A stretch of DNA of 64,000 nt from QFNR01 sp043842855 (lineage in GTDB: Bacteria > Pseudomonadota > Gammaproteobacteria > Burkholderiales > Neisseriaceae), in NCBI GenBank assembly GCA_043842855.1, contig JBBPJF010000001.1, positions 372,001-436,000 of the forward strand, given 5' to 3'. The notes beneath the pieces were generated by a model. That model saw only the letters and a program-made list of their open reading frames with translations. It did not search any database and was not told where the DNA came from. The position numbers and the translations under genes were made by a program. Positions 39,701 to 48,599 of this stretch are shown piece after piece. Every line of letters starts with the position of its first letter. Position 1 is the first letter of the stretch.

Positions 39701-42700
39701 AGAACTCGAGCTCAAGGGAAGGGTTAAAGAAGAACTGCTAGATTGACTAGAAAGCGAAGTCAACCCAGACAGCGAAGAAGGTAAGGATGACAGCAAAGAA
39801 GACGAAGATGAACTCGCTAGAGGTAAGGAGCTAATTGCGGAGCTACTACTAGGAAGTGAAAGCAAGCCTGAAGAACTCAGAGGTACACTTGAGCTGGAAG
39901 AAAGAGCAGAACTACTACTCAGTGAGCTATCTAAAAGGCTAGAAGGCACAGCAGAAGAGAGTAAAGGCAAGCTACTAACCAAGCTGGAAGAGCCCAAAGC
40001 ACTCGATACTAGATCTAAAGAAGGTAATATACCACTAGATGAAGCAGAGAGAGAACTAGGTAAAACAGAAGAACCAGAAGAAGAGGCCAATGGAGCACTT
40101 ATCGCTGCAGAAGAGGAAGAAGGTAAGGAAGAAAGCGTAGAAAGCCCAACCAAACTACTACTAGAAAGCGAAGGAACACTGGACGAAAGTGGTAAAGCAC
40201 TAACTAGAGAATTTAGACTAGAAAGTGAACTTGACAGGGGAGATGCAGAAGATAATAAAGGCAATAGTGAGGAAGGTAAACTACTCGAAGATGCCAGAGA
40301 CTCTGATGGCAGAGCAGAAGACAGGGAGAGTGACTGCAATGGTAACGAAGAAAGGGTACCTGATGAGCTTATGCTTGGCAAAGAAGACAAGCTCAAGGGT
40401 AACAACGAGTTAGAAAGTGCACTAGAAGAACTCAACAAACTTCCAGGTACAGAAGACGCTCCCAATGAAGAACTGGGTAAAGAAGATGGAAGTACGCTAG
40501 AAGGTAAGGAACTAGATAGTGAACTTAATGGTAACGAGCTCAATGGCAGTGAAGTGCTGCTCAATGAGGAAAGGTTCAAACTCAACCCAGAACTTGGTAG
40601 TGAACTCAAAGAAGCAGGTAAAGAACTGGATAAAGGTAATAACGAATTAGAAAGCGCACTAGAAGAACTCAACAAACTTCCAGGTACAGAAGACGCTCCC
40701 AATGAAGAACTGGGTAAAGAAGATGGAAGTACGCTAGAAGGTAAGGAACTAGATAGTGAACTCAATGGTAACGAGCTCAATGGCAGTGAAGTGCTGCTCA
40801 ATGAGGAAAGGTTCAAACTCAACCCAGAACTTGGTAGTGAACTCAAAGAAGCAGGTAAAGAACTGGATAAAGGTAATAACGAGTTAGAAAGTGCACTAGA
40901 AGAACTCAACAAACTTCCAGGTACAGAAGACGCTCCCAATGAAGAACTGGGTAAAGAAGATGGAAGTACGCTAGAAGGTAAGGAACTAGATAGTGAACTN
41001 NNNNNNNNNNNNNNNNNNNNNNNNNNNNNNNNNNNNNNNNNNNNNNNNNNNNNNNNNNNNNNNNNNNNNNNNNNNNNNNNNNNNNNNNNNNNNNNNNNNG
41101 TAATAACGAGTTAGAAAGTGCACTAGAAGAACTCAACAAACTTCCAGGTACAGAAGACGCTCCCAATGAAGAACTGGGTAAAGAAGATGGAAGTACGCTA
41201 GAAGGTAAGGAACTAGATAGTGAACTCAATGGTAACGAGCTCAATGGCAGTGAAGTGCTGCTCAATGAGGAAAGGTTCAAACTCAACCCAGAACTTGGTA
41301 GTGAACTCAAAGAAGCAGGTAAAGAACTGGATAAAGGTAATAACGAGTTAGAAAGTGCACTAGAAGAACTCAACAAACTTCCAGGTACAGAAGACGCTCC
41401 CAATGAAGAACTGGGTAAAGAAGATGGAAGTACGCTAGAAGGTAAGGAACTAGATAGTGAACTTAATGGTAACGAGCTCAATGGCAGTGAAGTGCTGCTC
41501 AATGAGGAAAGGTTCAAACTCAACCCAGAACTTGGTAGTGAACTCAAAGAAGCAGGTAAAGAACTGGATAAAGGTAATAACGAATTAGAAAGTGCACTAG
41601 AAGAACTCAACAAACTTCCAGGTACAGAAGACGCTCCCAATGAAGAACTGGGTAAAGAAGATGGAAGTACGCTAGAAGGTAAGGAACTAGATAGTGAACT
41701 TAATGGTAACGAGCTCAATGGCAGTGAAGTGCTGCTCAATGAGGAAAGGTTCAAACTCAACCCAGAACTTGGTAGTGAACTCAAAGAAGCAGGTAAAGAA
41801 CTGGATAAAGGTAATAACGAATTAGAAAGTGCACTAGAAGAACTCAACAAACTTCCAGGTACAGAAGACGCTCCCAATGAAGAACTGGGTAAAGAAGATG
41901 GAAGTACGCTAGAAGGTAAGGAACTAGATAGTGAACTTAATGGTAACGAGCTCAATGGCAGTGAAGTGCTGCTCAATGAGGAAAGGTTCAAACTCAACCC
42001 AGAACTTGGTAGTGAACTCAAAGGTCCAGATAATGAACCAGACAAAGGCGCTAAGCTATTCAATGAAGGTAAAGAGCTCAATGGAGCACTTGAAGGTAGA
42101 CTAGAAAGCGTAGGTAAACTCGATAATGGGACGGGGATGGAAGAGCTTAGTGCCAGAGAACTTTCAATTGGTGCGGAAGAAAGAAGTGAAAGTAGAGGAA
42201 AAGAGGAAACTGGCGAAGAGCTCAACAAGGCAGCCCCACTGGATATAAGTGGTAAGCCAACTAAAGAAACTAAACTCACCGAGAGCGGCAAGGAAGAACT
42301 TGGGATCAACAAACTAGATGAAGAGGCTAAGGCTAAATTCAGCGGCAACGCACTCAGCGCCGGTAAGCTGAGGGAAGGTATTAGAGAGGGAAAAGAAGAA
42401 AGTAAAGGTAAACTACTGGGCACAACGAGAGGCAAGCTAGGCAAACTTAAAGGGAAACTCAGAGGGAAAGAAAATATACTTGGTAATGACAGACTTGAAA
42501 GCAAAGGCCCAGCAACTGGAAGTAGACTCAAGCCTAGGGGTACGCTAGTCGTCAACAAGGACAACGTCAGCGGTAATGCAGACAGAGACAGTAATCCATC
42601 TGGTCTGACTGCACCAAGATAGGCCTCCACCCCTCCTTGATATCCCTCGGGCTTAACCATTTCTTCCAGCTTAGGTAGTTCTCCCAGCTCATCATTTTCA

Positions 42701-42993
42701 TGATCAAAAAAGCCCGCCGCAAGCAAGCCAGCTTGTAAAATACCGGCTCCAATACCTCCTATTTGTTGACAGCAACCCTCCCCGGATTCTTGTACAGATG
42801 GTTCTGCTACCTGCTGCGGCTGTTCTTCCACCTCGGGTACTTCTTCAGCCTGTGGCTGTACAGGAGCTATAACGGGTTCAGGCTCATGTGACATGGCAAC
42901 TTTCAATCCAGATACGGAAGGTTGCGCTGAAGTCATGGTAGCTATGCAGGATAGAATTAGGGAACTTAAATATCTCTTATTAAAATCTCTCAC
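33739..42993 (-). CDS. Giant Ser/Leu/Pro-repeat autotransporter with GDSL esterase domain
   Basis: This is one gene, interrupted only by two N gaps. The start is GTG at 42993 with GGGAG 8 nt upstream. Layout: signal peptide (residues 1-24, ending TSAQ); an acidic Pro/Glu-rich head with a Cys-Cys pair (25-133); about 2,230 residues of Ser/Leu/Pro/Ala sequence nearly without charged residues (about 42594 to 35900) with three tandem arrays. Then comes a GDSL domain: nucleophile Ser in FGDSLSDTG (codon 35761-35763), GGANYAMSG, WGGGND (Asn at 35467-35469), and DWHHPS (Asp 34768-34770, His 34762-34764). A beta-barrel of about 280 residues (about 34590-33742) ends YRYEF. Domain order after the repeats matches EstA-type autotransporter esterases; the repeat region does not occur in those I know. 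With the gaps set to repeat phase, it is at least about 3,089 residues. Substrate and the role of the long stalk are unknown. Confidence 0.88.
36028..36476 (-). repeat. 108-bp (36-residue) tandem repeats, about 4 copies
   Basis: Copies are marked by GC[TC]GCCGAAC at 36056, 36164, 36272 and 36380, exactly 108 bp apart. The encoded unit reads like PLLSSLAPLSSSLSLPSLAS and onward. Copies differ at a few positions only, mostly third codon positions. This is the membrane-proximal array, next to the GDSL domain. Confidence 0.93.
38171..38882 (-). repeat. 255/258-bp (85-86 residue) tandem repeats, interrupted by an assembly gap
   Basis: GAAGAGGCTG recurs at 38171 and 38429 (258 bp). The second copy is 3 bp shorter because of one fewer AAG triplet. 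A third partial copy resumes after the N run at 38722. The missing stretch should be 105 nt plus a whole number of units. Confidence 0.9.
38622..38721. other. Assembly gap (100 N) inside the 255/258-bp array
   Basis: The run of exactly 100 N is a conventional placeholder, so its true length is unknown. The flanks match the repeat at positions 105 nt apart. 105 differs from 100 by 5, which is the shift needed (2 modulo 3) to join the two reading frames. Confidence 0.97.
40398..42019 (-). repeat. 237-bp (79-residue) tandem repeats, about 7 copies, interrupted by an assembly gap
   Basis: Unit marker GA[GA]TTAGAAAG with its TTA-adjacent base at 40409, 40646, 40883, then after the gap 41110, 41347, 41584 and 41821. 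Spacing is 237 bp throughout except across the gap. Copies are almost identical; the visible differences are a few synonymous sites (GAG/GAA, AAC/AAT, CTTAAT/CTCAAT on the plus strand). This array is nearest the N-terminus. True copy number is unknown because of the gap. Confidence 0.95.
41000..41099. other. Assembly gap (100 N) inside the 237-bp array
   Basis: Comparison with an intact unit shows that 110 nt are missing between the flanks, plus any whole units. 110 differs from 100 by 10 (1 modulo 3), exactly the correction that joins the upstream and downstream reading frames. Confidence 0.97.
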
Positions 42994-43264
42994 TTACTAT
43001 ACTCCCTTCAATTTTTCACGTGAAGTTACTCAGTAAGCCTCTCTATTCTGCTCATGGGAAACCCAAGCACCAAACACCCCCCAGACATAGATTGGCGATC
43101 ACTCTCATGCTATCACAGTTCCCTATGAGTTATTCTCCCTCTTCCACCTCTATGACGGCTTAATAACAAAATTCAGACAATTCGTTGCTTATCTACAACA
43201 CTGTCGTAAAAACCAATGGCTTCCCCGGTACTGAATTAGAAGGCTTTCGTACACTGTAATAACT

Positions 43265-44917
43265 CTACATAGACACATAATTTGGCCCGTTTCCTCCCTC
43301 AGGGGGTGTCCAAACAATATTTTGGGTGGGATCTTTGATATCACAAGCTTTGCAATGTAAGCAATTAGTGCTATTAATTTTCAAATAAGTCAATCCACTC
43401 TCTTCAAATATTTGGTATACCCCTGCAGGGCAATAACGTGTTTCTGGAGAGGCATAAATATCATGATTGACTTTTATGGCTAAAGCTGAATCAATTAATT
43501 TCAAGTGACAAGGCTGATCCTCAGTATGATAAACACCTGAAAAAAATACACTAGAGGCTCTATCAAAGCTAAGTACCCCATCCGGTTTACCGTACTCTAT
43601 AGGTTTCACCCGTTTTTTGGGCAAGAGCATCTGATAATCCCATCCTTGCTGACGTAAAGTCCAAAACCCCCTTCCTTTAAGAAGATAGTCCTCTAAAGCA
43701 CAATACATCAGGGCAGGTAAAAGTCCCCACTTAAAAGCTGGACGATAGTTTCGTACGGCTTTTAATTCCTTATACAACCAACTTGAATCAAATAAGCGTG
43801 GATATTTACTAGCCGTGCAACTCGTCCGAAGCTCTATCCCTGAATGTAAAACTTCCCATATTCCCTCTGCAGCGAGTATTCCTGACTTAATAGCTGCATG
43901 CGTGCCCTTCATGCGCGGTACATTCAAAAAACCCGCAGCATCTCCTACTAAAACACCCCCTGGAAAACTCAGCTGAGGTAAACTTTGTATGCCCCCTTCT
44001 GTTAAAGACCTGGCCCCATAAGCGATTCTACGCCCGCCACTTAATATTTCTCGAACCATAGGGTGCTGCTTATAGCGCTGAAATTCCTCAAAAGGAGAAA
44101 GGTAAGGATTACGATAGTCTAACCCTACCACATACCCTAGGGAGACCTTGTTATCAGGAAGATGATAGATAAAGGAGCCTCCGTAGGTTTTTCTGTCTAA
44201 GGGCCACCCTACCGTATGCAAGACTGAACCTTCTCGGTAATGCGCTGAATTGACTTCCCAAATTTCTTTAAGTCCCAGCGCATAAGTCTGGGGCGCTGCG
44301 CCTTCATCTAAAGCTAATTTATGCAGGAGCTGTTGAGTTAAATTCCCCCGAGAGCCTTCTGCAAAAATAACTTGCTGCGCTAATAAATTGATGCCTTCCT
44401 GATAGTTCTTAGTAGCTAAACCTTCAGCATTCACTCCCATCTCTCCAGTCTTTATGCCCCTAATAGAACCATCTGTGTGATATAAAACTTCTACAGCAGC
44501 AAAACCTGGATAAATTTCTACACCTAGCAATTCTGCCTGTTGAGCTAGCCACTGACAGAGCTGCTCTAAGCTAATAATATAATTGCCTTGGTTATTCAGA
44601 CTAGGTGGCGTAGGCAAGCGAATGGCATTACGTGCTGTTAACCATAATAAACAATCCTCTTTTACCTTACACGTAAGTGGAGCACCGAGTTTCTGCCAAT
44701 CAGGTAAGAGTTCTGTTAATGCCTTAGGATCCATCACTGCTCCTGAGATAAGATGGGCGCCCACTCGAGAACCTTTTTCTACTACCACTACACTTACTGC
44801 TTTTTTAAACTTTTGCGCTAATTGCTTAAGACGAATAGCGGCACTCAAGCCTGCTGGTCCTGCCCCCACTATTACTACATCAAAGTGTAATGAATTTTCT
44901 GCTGTATACTGGCTCAT
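43265..44917 (-). CDS. Electron transfer flavoprotein-ubiquinone oxidoreductase
   Basis: The 550-residue product starts with an FAD-binding fold (DVVIVGAGPAGLSAAIRLKQ). Further ETF-QO landmarks are GDAAGFLNVPRMKGTHAAIKSG and a C-terminal [4Fe-4S] site with cysteines in YCPAGVYQIF and CLHCKACDIKDPTQNI. It is a peripheral membrane enzyme passing electrons from reduced ETF to the quinone pool. No etfAB genes are in the window. The neighbour upstream, 70 nt away, is a flavoprotein dehydrogenase of a family known to use ETF. Confidence 0.95.
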   Translation of the reverse strand: MSQYTAENSLHFDVVIVGAGPAGLSAAIRLKQLAQKFKKAVSVVVVEKGSRVGAHLISGAVMDPKALTELLPDWQKLGAPLTCKVKEDCLLWLTARNAIRLPTPPSLNNQGNYIISLEQLCQWLAQQAELLGVEIYPGFAAVEVLYHTDGSIRGIKTGEMGVNAEGLATKNYQEGINLLAQQVIFAEGSRGNLTQQLLHKLALDEGAAPQTYALGLKEIWEVNSAHYREGSVLHTVGWPLDRKTYGGSFIYHLPDNKVSLGYVVGLDYRNPYLSPFEEFQRYKQHPMVREILSGGRRIAYGARSLTEGGIQSLPQLSFPGGVLVGDAAGFLNVPRMKGTHAAIKSGILAAEGIWEVLHSGIELRTSCTASKYPRLFDSSWLYKELKAVRNYRPAFKWGLLPALMYCALEDYLLKGRGFWTLRQQGWDYQMLLPKKRVKPIEYGKPDGVLSFDRASSVFFSGVYHTEDQPCHLKLIDSALAIKVNHDIYASPETRYCPAGVYQIFEESGLTYLKINSTNCLHCKACDIKDPTQNIVWTPPEGGNGPNYVSM

Positions 44918-44987
44918 TTCTTACTTTCTGCAACTCCCTACAATCTGCCGCATACCGAACTAGTTTTAGCGACAAAGAAAATACCTC

Positions 44988-46370
44988 TTAGCCCAACAGC
45001 TTCCCCGGGTTCATAATGTGATGGGGATCTAGTCGGGCCTTGAAATCTTTCATGAGTTTAATTTCTGTTGGCGTTTTGATCCAGCTAAGCCAGGGTACCT
45101 TTAGCTGGCCTATTCCATGCTCTGCCGCTATAGTTCCCGAAGCATTAAGTACTTCCTCATAAACTAATTGGTTTATTTCAGCTTCAAAACGATAAACGCC
45201 TGCACTATGATCTCTAGCAAGCGCTACATCATAATGAAGGCTTCCATCACCAAAATGTCCAAATAAAAGTATTTTTGCATCTGGAAAGCATTGCATAATG
45301 TGCTTTTGAGAGTTGGTAATAAAACTATCCAACTTTTCAATGGGTACCGCGATATCGTGCTTAAGGGTTACTCCCCAACAAAATTTTTGTGCTGCTGAAA
45401 TATTTTCTCGGACCGTCCACATTTGTCTTGCTTCTCTTGGAGAACGTGCCACGATAGCTTCAAAAATTCCTAGACTAACTAGAATTTCGTAAAATTTTTC
45501 TATAGGGCTAAAATCAGGATTAGATCCGCTGAGTTCACACAGCACAATCTCTGGCCCTTCTAATCTAAAGAAAATACCACTAAAGGTCTCTGACCAATTA
45601 AATAAAGTTGCTTGAATATATTCAAAGCTAGTCAGCTCCGTCACGTATTCTTGTCTTAACGCTCTCAACAAGGTTAAGACCTGCACTCTATCCTTGCAAG
45701 TCAGCAATACCGTTATCTTTTCTCTCGCTGGAGGGAATACTTTTAAAGTAGCAGCCGTAATCACCCCTAAAGTTCCCTCACTGCCAATCCAAAGATGTTT
45801 ACTCTCGAAACCTGTCGTATTTTTGTGTAGACTGGCTAAGTGACTGATGATTTCACCATTGGGTAAAACCACCTCTAACCCTACCACTAGATCTCTCATC
45901 GTACCATAACGCAAAACGTGTATCCCGCCAGCATTACAAGCAATATTACCCCCAATCTGGCAGCTTGCTTCACTTGCTAGACTCAAAGGAAAGTAAAAAC
46001 CTTGTGCTGCGACATAATCCTGTAACTTCGAAAGAACCATACCAGCTTCAACCGTCACGGTCTGATCTAGTGCACTAAAAGAGCGTACTGAAGCTATACG
46101 TTCTAACAGCAAAATGACGCTGTTAGGAACGCTTGGGATACTACCCCCACATAAACTTGTGTTACCTCCTTGAGGTGTAACCGCTATTCCTTCTGCGTGT
46201 GCTATCCTGAGAACTTCTTGAAGTTTAGAGATATCCCTGGGCACCAATACACATCCACAATCACTGGTATAACGCCCTCGCCAATCAACTGTATGAGCCT
46301 TAATACGCGCCTCATCTGAAATAATCTCATCTTCAGTTAAAACCTTCCGAAATAGTGAGGCTATTTGCAT
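44988..46370 (-). CDS. FAD-linked 2-hydroxyacid dehydrogenase (GlcD / D-2-hydroxyglutarate dehydrogenase-like)
   Basis: The 460-residue product has an N-terminal PCMH-type FAD domain (VTPQGGNTSLCGGSIP, about residues 60-75; GGNIACNAGGIHVLRYG, about 142-158). A GlcD-type C-terminal domain follows, with the metal-binding histidines in LLFGHFGDGSLHYDV and the EHGIG motif near residue 425. Candidate substrates are D-2-hydroxyglutarate, D-lactate or glycolate. Location beside ETF-QO favours an ETF-linked D-2-hydroxyglutarate dehydrogenase, but this is inference. Confidence 0.85.
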   Translation of the reverse strand: MQIASLFRKVLTEDEIISDEARIKAHTVDWRGRYTSDCGCVLVPRDISKLQEVLRIAHAEGIAVTPQGGNTSLCGGSIPSVPNSVILLLERIASVRSFSALDQTVTVEAGMVLSKLQDYVAAQGFYFPLSLASEASCQIGGNIACNAGGIHVLRYGTMRDLVVGLEVVLPNGEIISHLASLHKNTTGFESKHLWIGSEGTLGVITAATLKVFPPAREKITVLLTCKDRVQVLTLLRALRQEYVTELTSFEYIQATLFNWSETFSGIFFRLEGPEIVLCELSGSNPDFSPIEKFYEILVSLGIFEAIVARSPREARQMWTVRENISAAQKFCWGVTLKHDIAVPIEKLDSFITNSQKHIMQCFPDAKILLFGHFGDGSLHYDVALARDHSAGVYRFEAEINQLVYEEVLNASGTIAAEHGIGQLKVPWLSWIKTPTEIKLMKDFKARLDPHHIMNPGKLLG

Positions 46371-47849
46371 CTGACTACCCCCTTTTTTACTAACTTAAAT
46401 CAAAGTTATAGTAATAAATTACTCAACCTGCACATGACATCAACTCTTTTCATTAACAATCCTGCAAGATGTTCTCTATAAAAGCGATTGGTTTGGACTT
46501 TTTACTTCTAAGAAACCATACGCCTATGCGTCCGAGCTGCCCTGGCTATTTACCCAACAGTGATCTCCTTATCTAGACACCTTTTATGCTCAGCTGAGCT
46601 TACTTGATTGAACTTTAGTAAATTATCCAAAAAAAGTTATCCGCCTTCCAGAAAATCTTCAAACTTATAAAAGCTACTTCACACATATCAATTCCGCCTT
46701 GCTAAGCCTTACTAGTGACACCAACATCTATTCCTTGTAGAACTTTGTATGCATCCAATTTTGAGTTGAGTACCTAACACGGTGTTTCACTAGACGAATA
46801 TAGGATAGTCATAGAGCGGATTTGACTTGCTAATTTTACTCAAACCCTAACCGTGTTCCTCTTTCTCCAGCGGCTCAGCTCTATTAATGGAGAATTAAAC
46901 CTCCTATGAAAAAGTTCTTCTTAGTTTAGACTTAAAAATAAATGCCAAAAATGCTATAAATCTTCTCAACCCTAGAATGAAAAGTCTGCTTAACTCTTTT
47001 CAGCTACCATTTGCCTAAGTTTTACTGCAAATTTCGCCCTGGTGAGAGATCAATTATCTGCCTATGAATTTCCCCAGCCTAAAAAGGCCAGGATTGGTAG
47101 AAAGGCGCTGAAAGCAACCATTAAAACGCAATTGGTATGAGAACCAGTTGTGATTCACTAGTAAACTTATTCAGCGTAGTTATCCTTTGGGGCTACTGAG
47201 CTGAATAAAACCACTTACTCTATTTTTTTTCCTGGTTGTGATTTGTCCTTATCTTTATGAATACTTTCTCGACCAGTTCATCTCGATGCCCATCTATACA
47301 AGCAGCTGACCTGCACTGAGGACAAATCCACAGATTTCAAAGCTAATTTGAAGGATGAAAATTGTCAGAATGGATAGGCGCCATGATTATATGCTCGTGA
47401 AGTATAGTGCACTGAAACCGCTATTCAGAGTTTGTTATCCCTAAGGGCTTTAGCGTTGGTGAATATTTAACCCTTCTCGAACACTAGAGAAGATATTGGC
47501 ACCTACATGCCAAAACTTAAATAACGTGCTGTCAGCGTGCCCCTACCCTGAACCTCTCCCAAAAGCGTTTCAGTTAAATCAATTCTCAGGGTATAACAAA
47601 ATGCGCTGTCCATAATAGTGACCTAATAGTACCAACACAGCACATCACCTCGCTTCAAGGTCAATTTCATTTTTAGTGATTTCCTTTATACCCTACCCTC
47701 ACTTCTTTCTAATAACCCGCCTAGCACAAACATATCTCCTATCAAAGGAGATATGTTTGTCGCTATAGTGGTACCTAATTTATTCCTCTAGCCCTTTTTC
47801 AAGTAACCAGTAGTTCTTTGAAAAATGAAAAGCTTGATAGTTCTTATCC
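46371..47849. other. 1.48-kb gene-free stretch
   Basis: This is the longest stretch in the window without a gene. No frame of useful length or recognisable domain is seen on either strand. It holds one strong palindrome at 47726-47760, listed separately. It may be decayed coding sequence or hold undetected small RNAs. Confidence 0.5.
47726..47760. repeat. Perfect 15-bp inverted repeat (hairpin)
   Basis: ACAAACATATCTCCT (47726-47740) and its exact complement (47746-47760) flank an ATCAA loop. No T-run follows on either strand. It lies about 90 nt downstream of the META-lipoprotein stop. Confidence 0.85.
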
Positions 47850-48599
47850 CTATTCAGAATCCAGTGCTTCTTGTTCCACAAACTTATCAAATTCGTATAC
47901 ATTGGATCCGCCCTTAACTGAAAATTGTTTTACTTGTATCACCTCCCTTACATTTTTGGCTGGCTGAGTATAATTTTGTACCTTAGGTAAGCCCAGATGC
48001 CACTGCCCATAAAGTTTCTGATGGGGATCAATATAATTGATAAAGCGATAATGATAAGTCCCTGCAGCGAGCTTCTCTTTAGCTACCTTTTTGGGAGCAA
48101 TTTCTATGAAGACCTCTATAGGATTAGGACCATAAAGCTCATTCTCATTTAAAATACTATTAAAGCTTAAAGTTTCTTGCCGGCCATTAATCAGCCTTAA
48201 GCTAGCCCCCTGCCCCAACTTTTGAACTTGATAATGAATAGTTTGACGATTAAAAAAATGCGCTAACAAGCTATCCTCACGCATTAAATAATCCGGACAC
48301 AATTTCAGACTAGTAGTAATTTGTTCTGTTTTAAAAGAGGACGGTGAAATTTCCACCGAAGAAAATTGACTATTACAGCCTCCGCTCAAACTTATTCGAT
48401 TCGGTTCCAAGGATATACTAAGTTCAGTATTTTTTAATTCTGAAATAGGTCGTTGTTTTTGATCCGTACCCCCAACTAGTTGCCACCTATAATGGGTAAG
48501 CTCACTTCCAGCATCCCTACCTTGTTTTTCTCCTGCCTGAAAAATACAACCGGACAAGAACAATATGGGCAGTGAGTAGATAAAAACCTGTTTAGTCAT
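47850..48599 (-). CDS. Lipoprotein with META (HslJ-like) domain
   Basis: The 249-residue product has a lipoprotein signal peptide ending in the lipobox LFLSGC (Cys at about residue 17). Residues about 36-150 look like a META/HslJ domain: YRWQLVG at the start, the central LSGGCNSQFSS and a following TSLKLCPD, which is the usual pattern with paired cysteines. The remaining 100 residues form a second unrecognised domain. META-domain lipoproteins are linked to envelope stress or novobiocin resistance in other bacteria. Role here unknown; it stands alone. Confidence 0.75.
   Translation of the reverse strand: MTKQVFIYSLPILFLSGCIFQAGEKQGRDAGSELTHYRWQLVGGTDQKQRPISELKNTELSISLEPNRISLSGGCNSQFSSVEISPSSFKTEQITTSLKLCPDYLMREDSLLAHFFNRQTIHYQVQKLGQGASLRLINGRQETLSFNSILNENELYGPNPIEVFIEIAPKKVAKEKLAAGTYHYRFINYIDPHQKLYGQWHLGLPKVQNYTQPAKNVREVIQVKQFSVKGGSNVYEFDKFVEQEALDSE

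Noticed and set aside
37000..42600. Tandem repeats as a CRISPR array
   Set aside because: Units are 108-258 bp, contiguous, without short spacers, and keep an open reading frame; no cas genes are present.
36656..42622. Long plus-strand open frames of 247-490 codons opposite the giant gene
   Set aside because: They are antisense shadows: rich in Glu/Leu/Lys/Asn only because they are the complement of Ser/Leu/Pro codons, they follow the same repeat periods, and they lack consistent starts or any domain. The minus strand has the signal peptide, esterase motifs and barrel.
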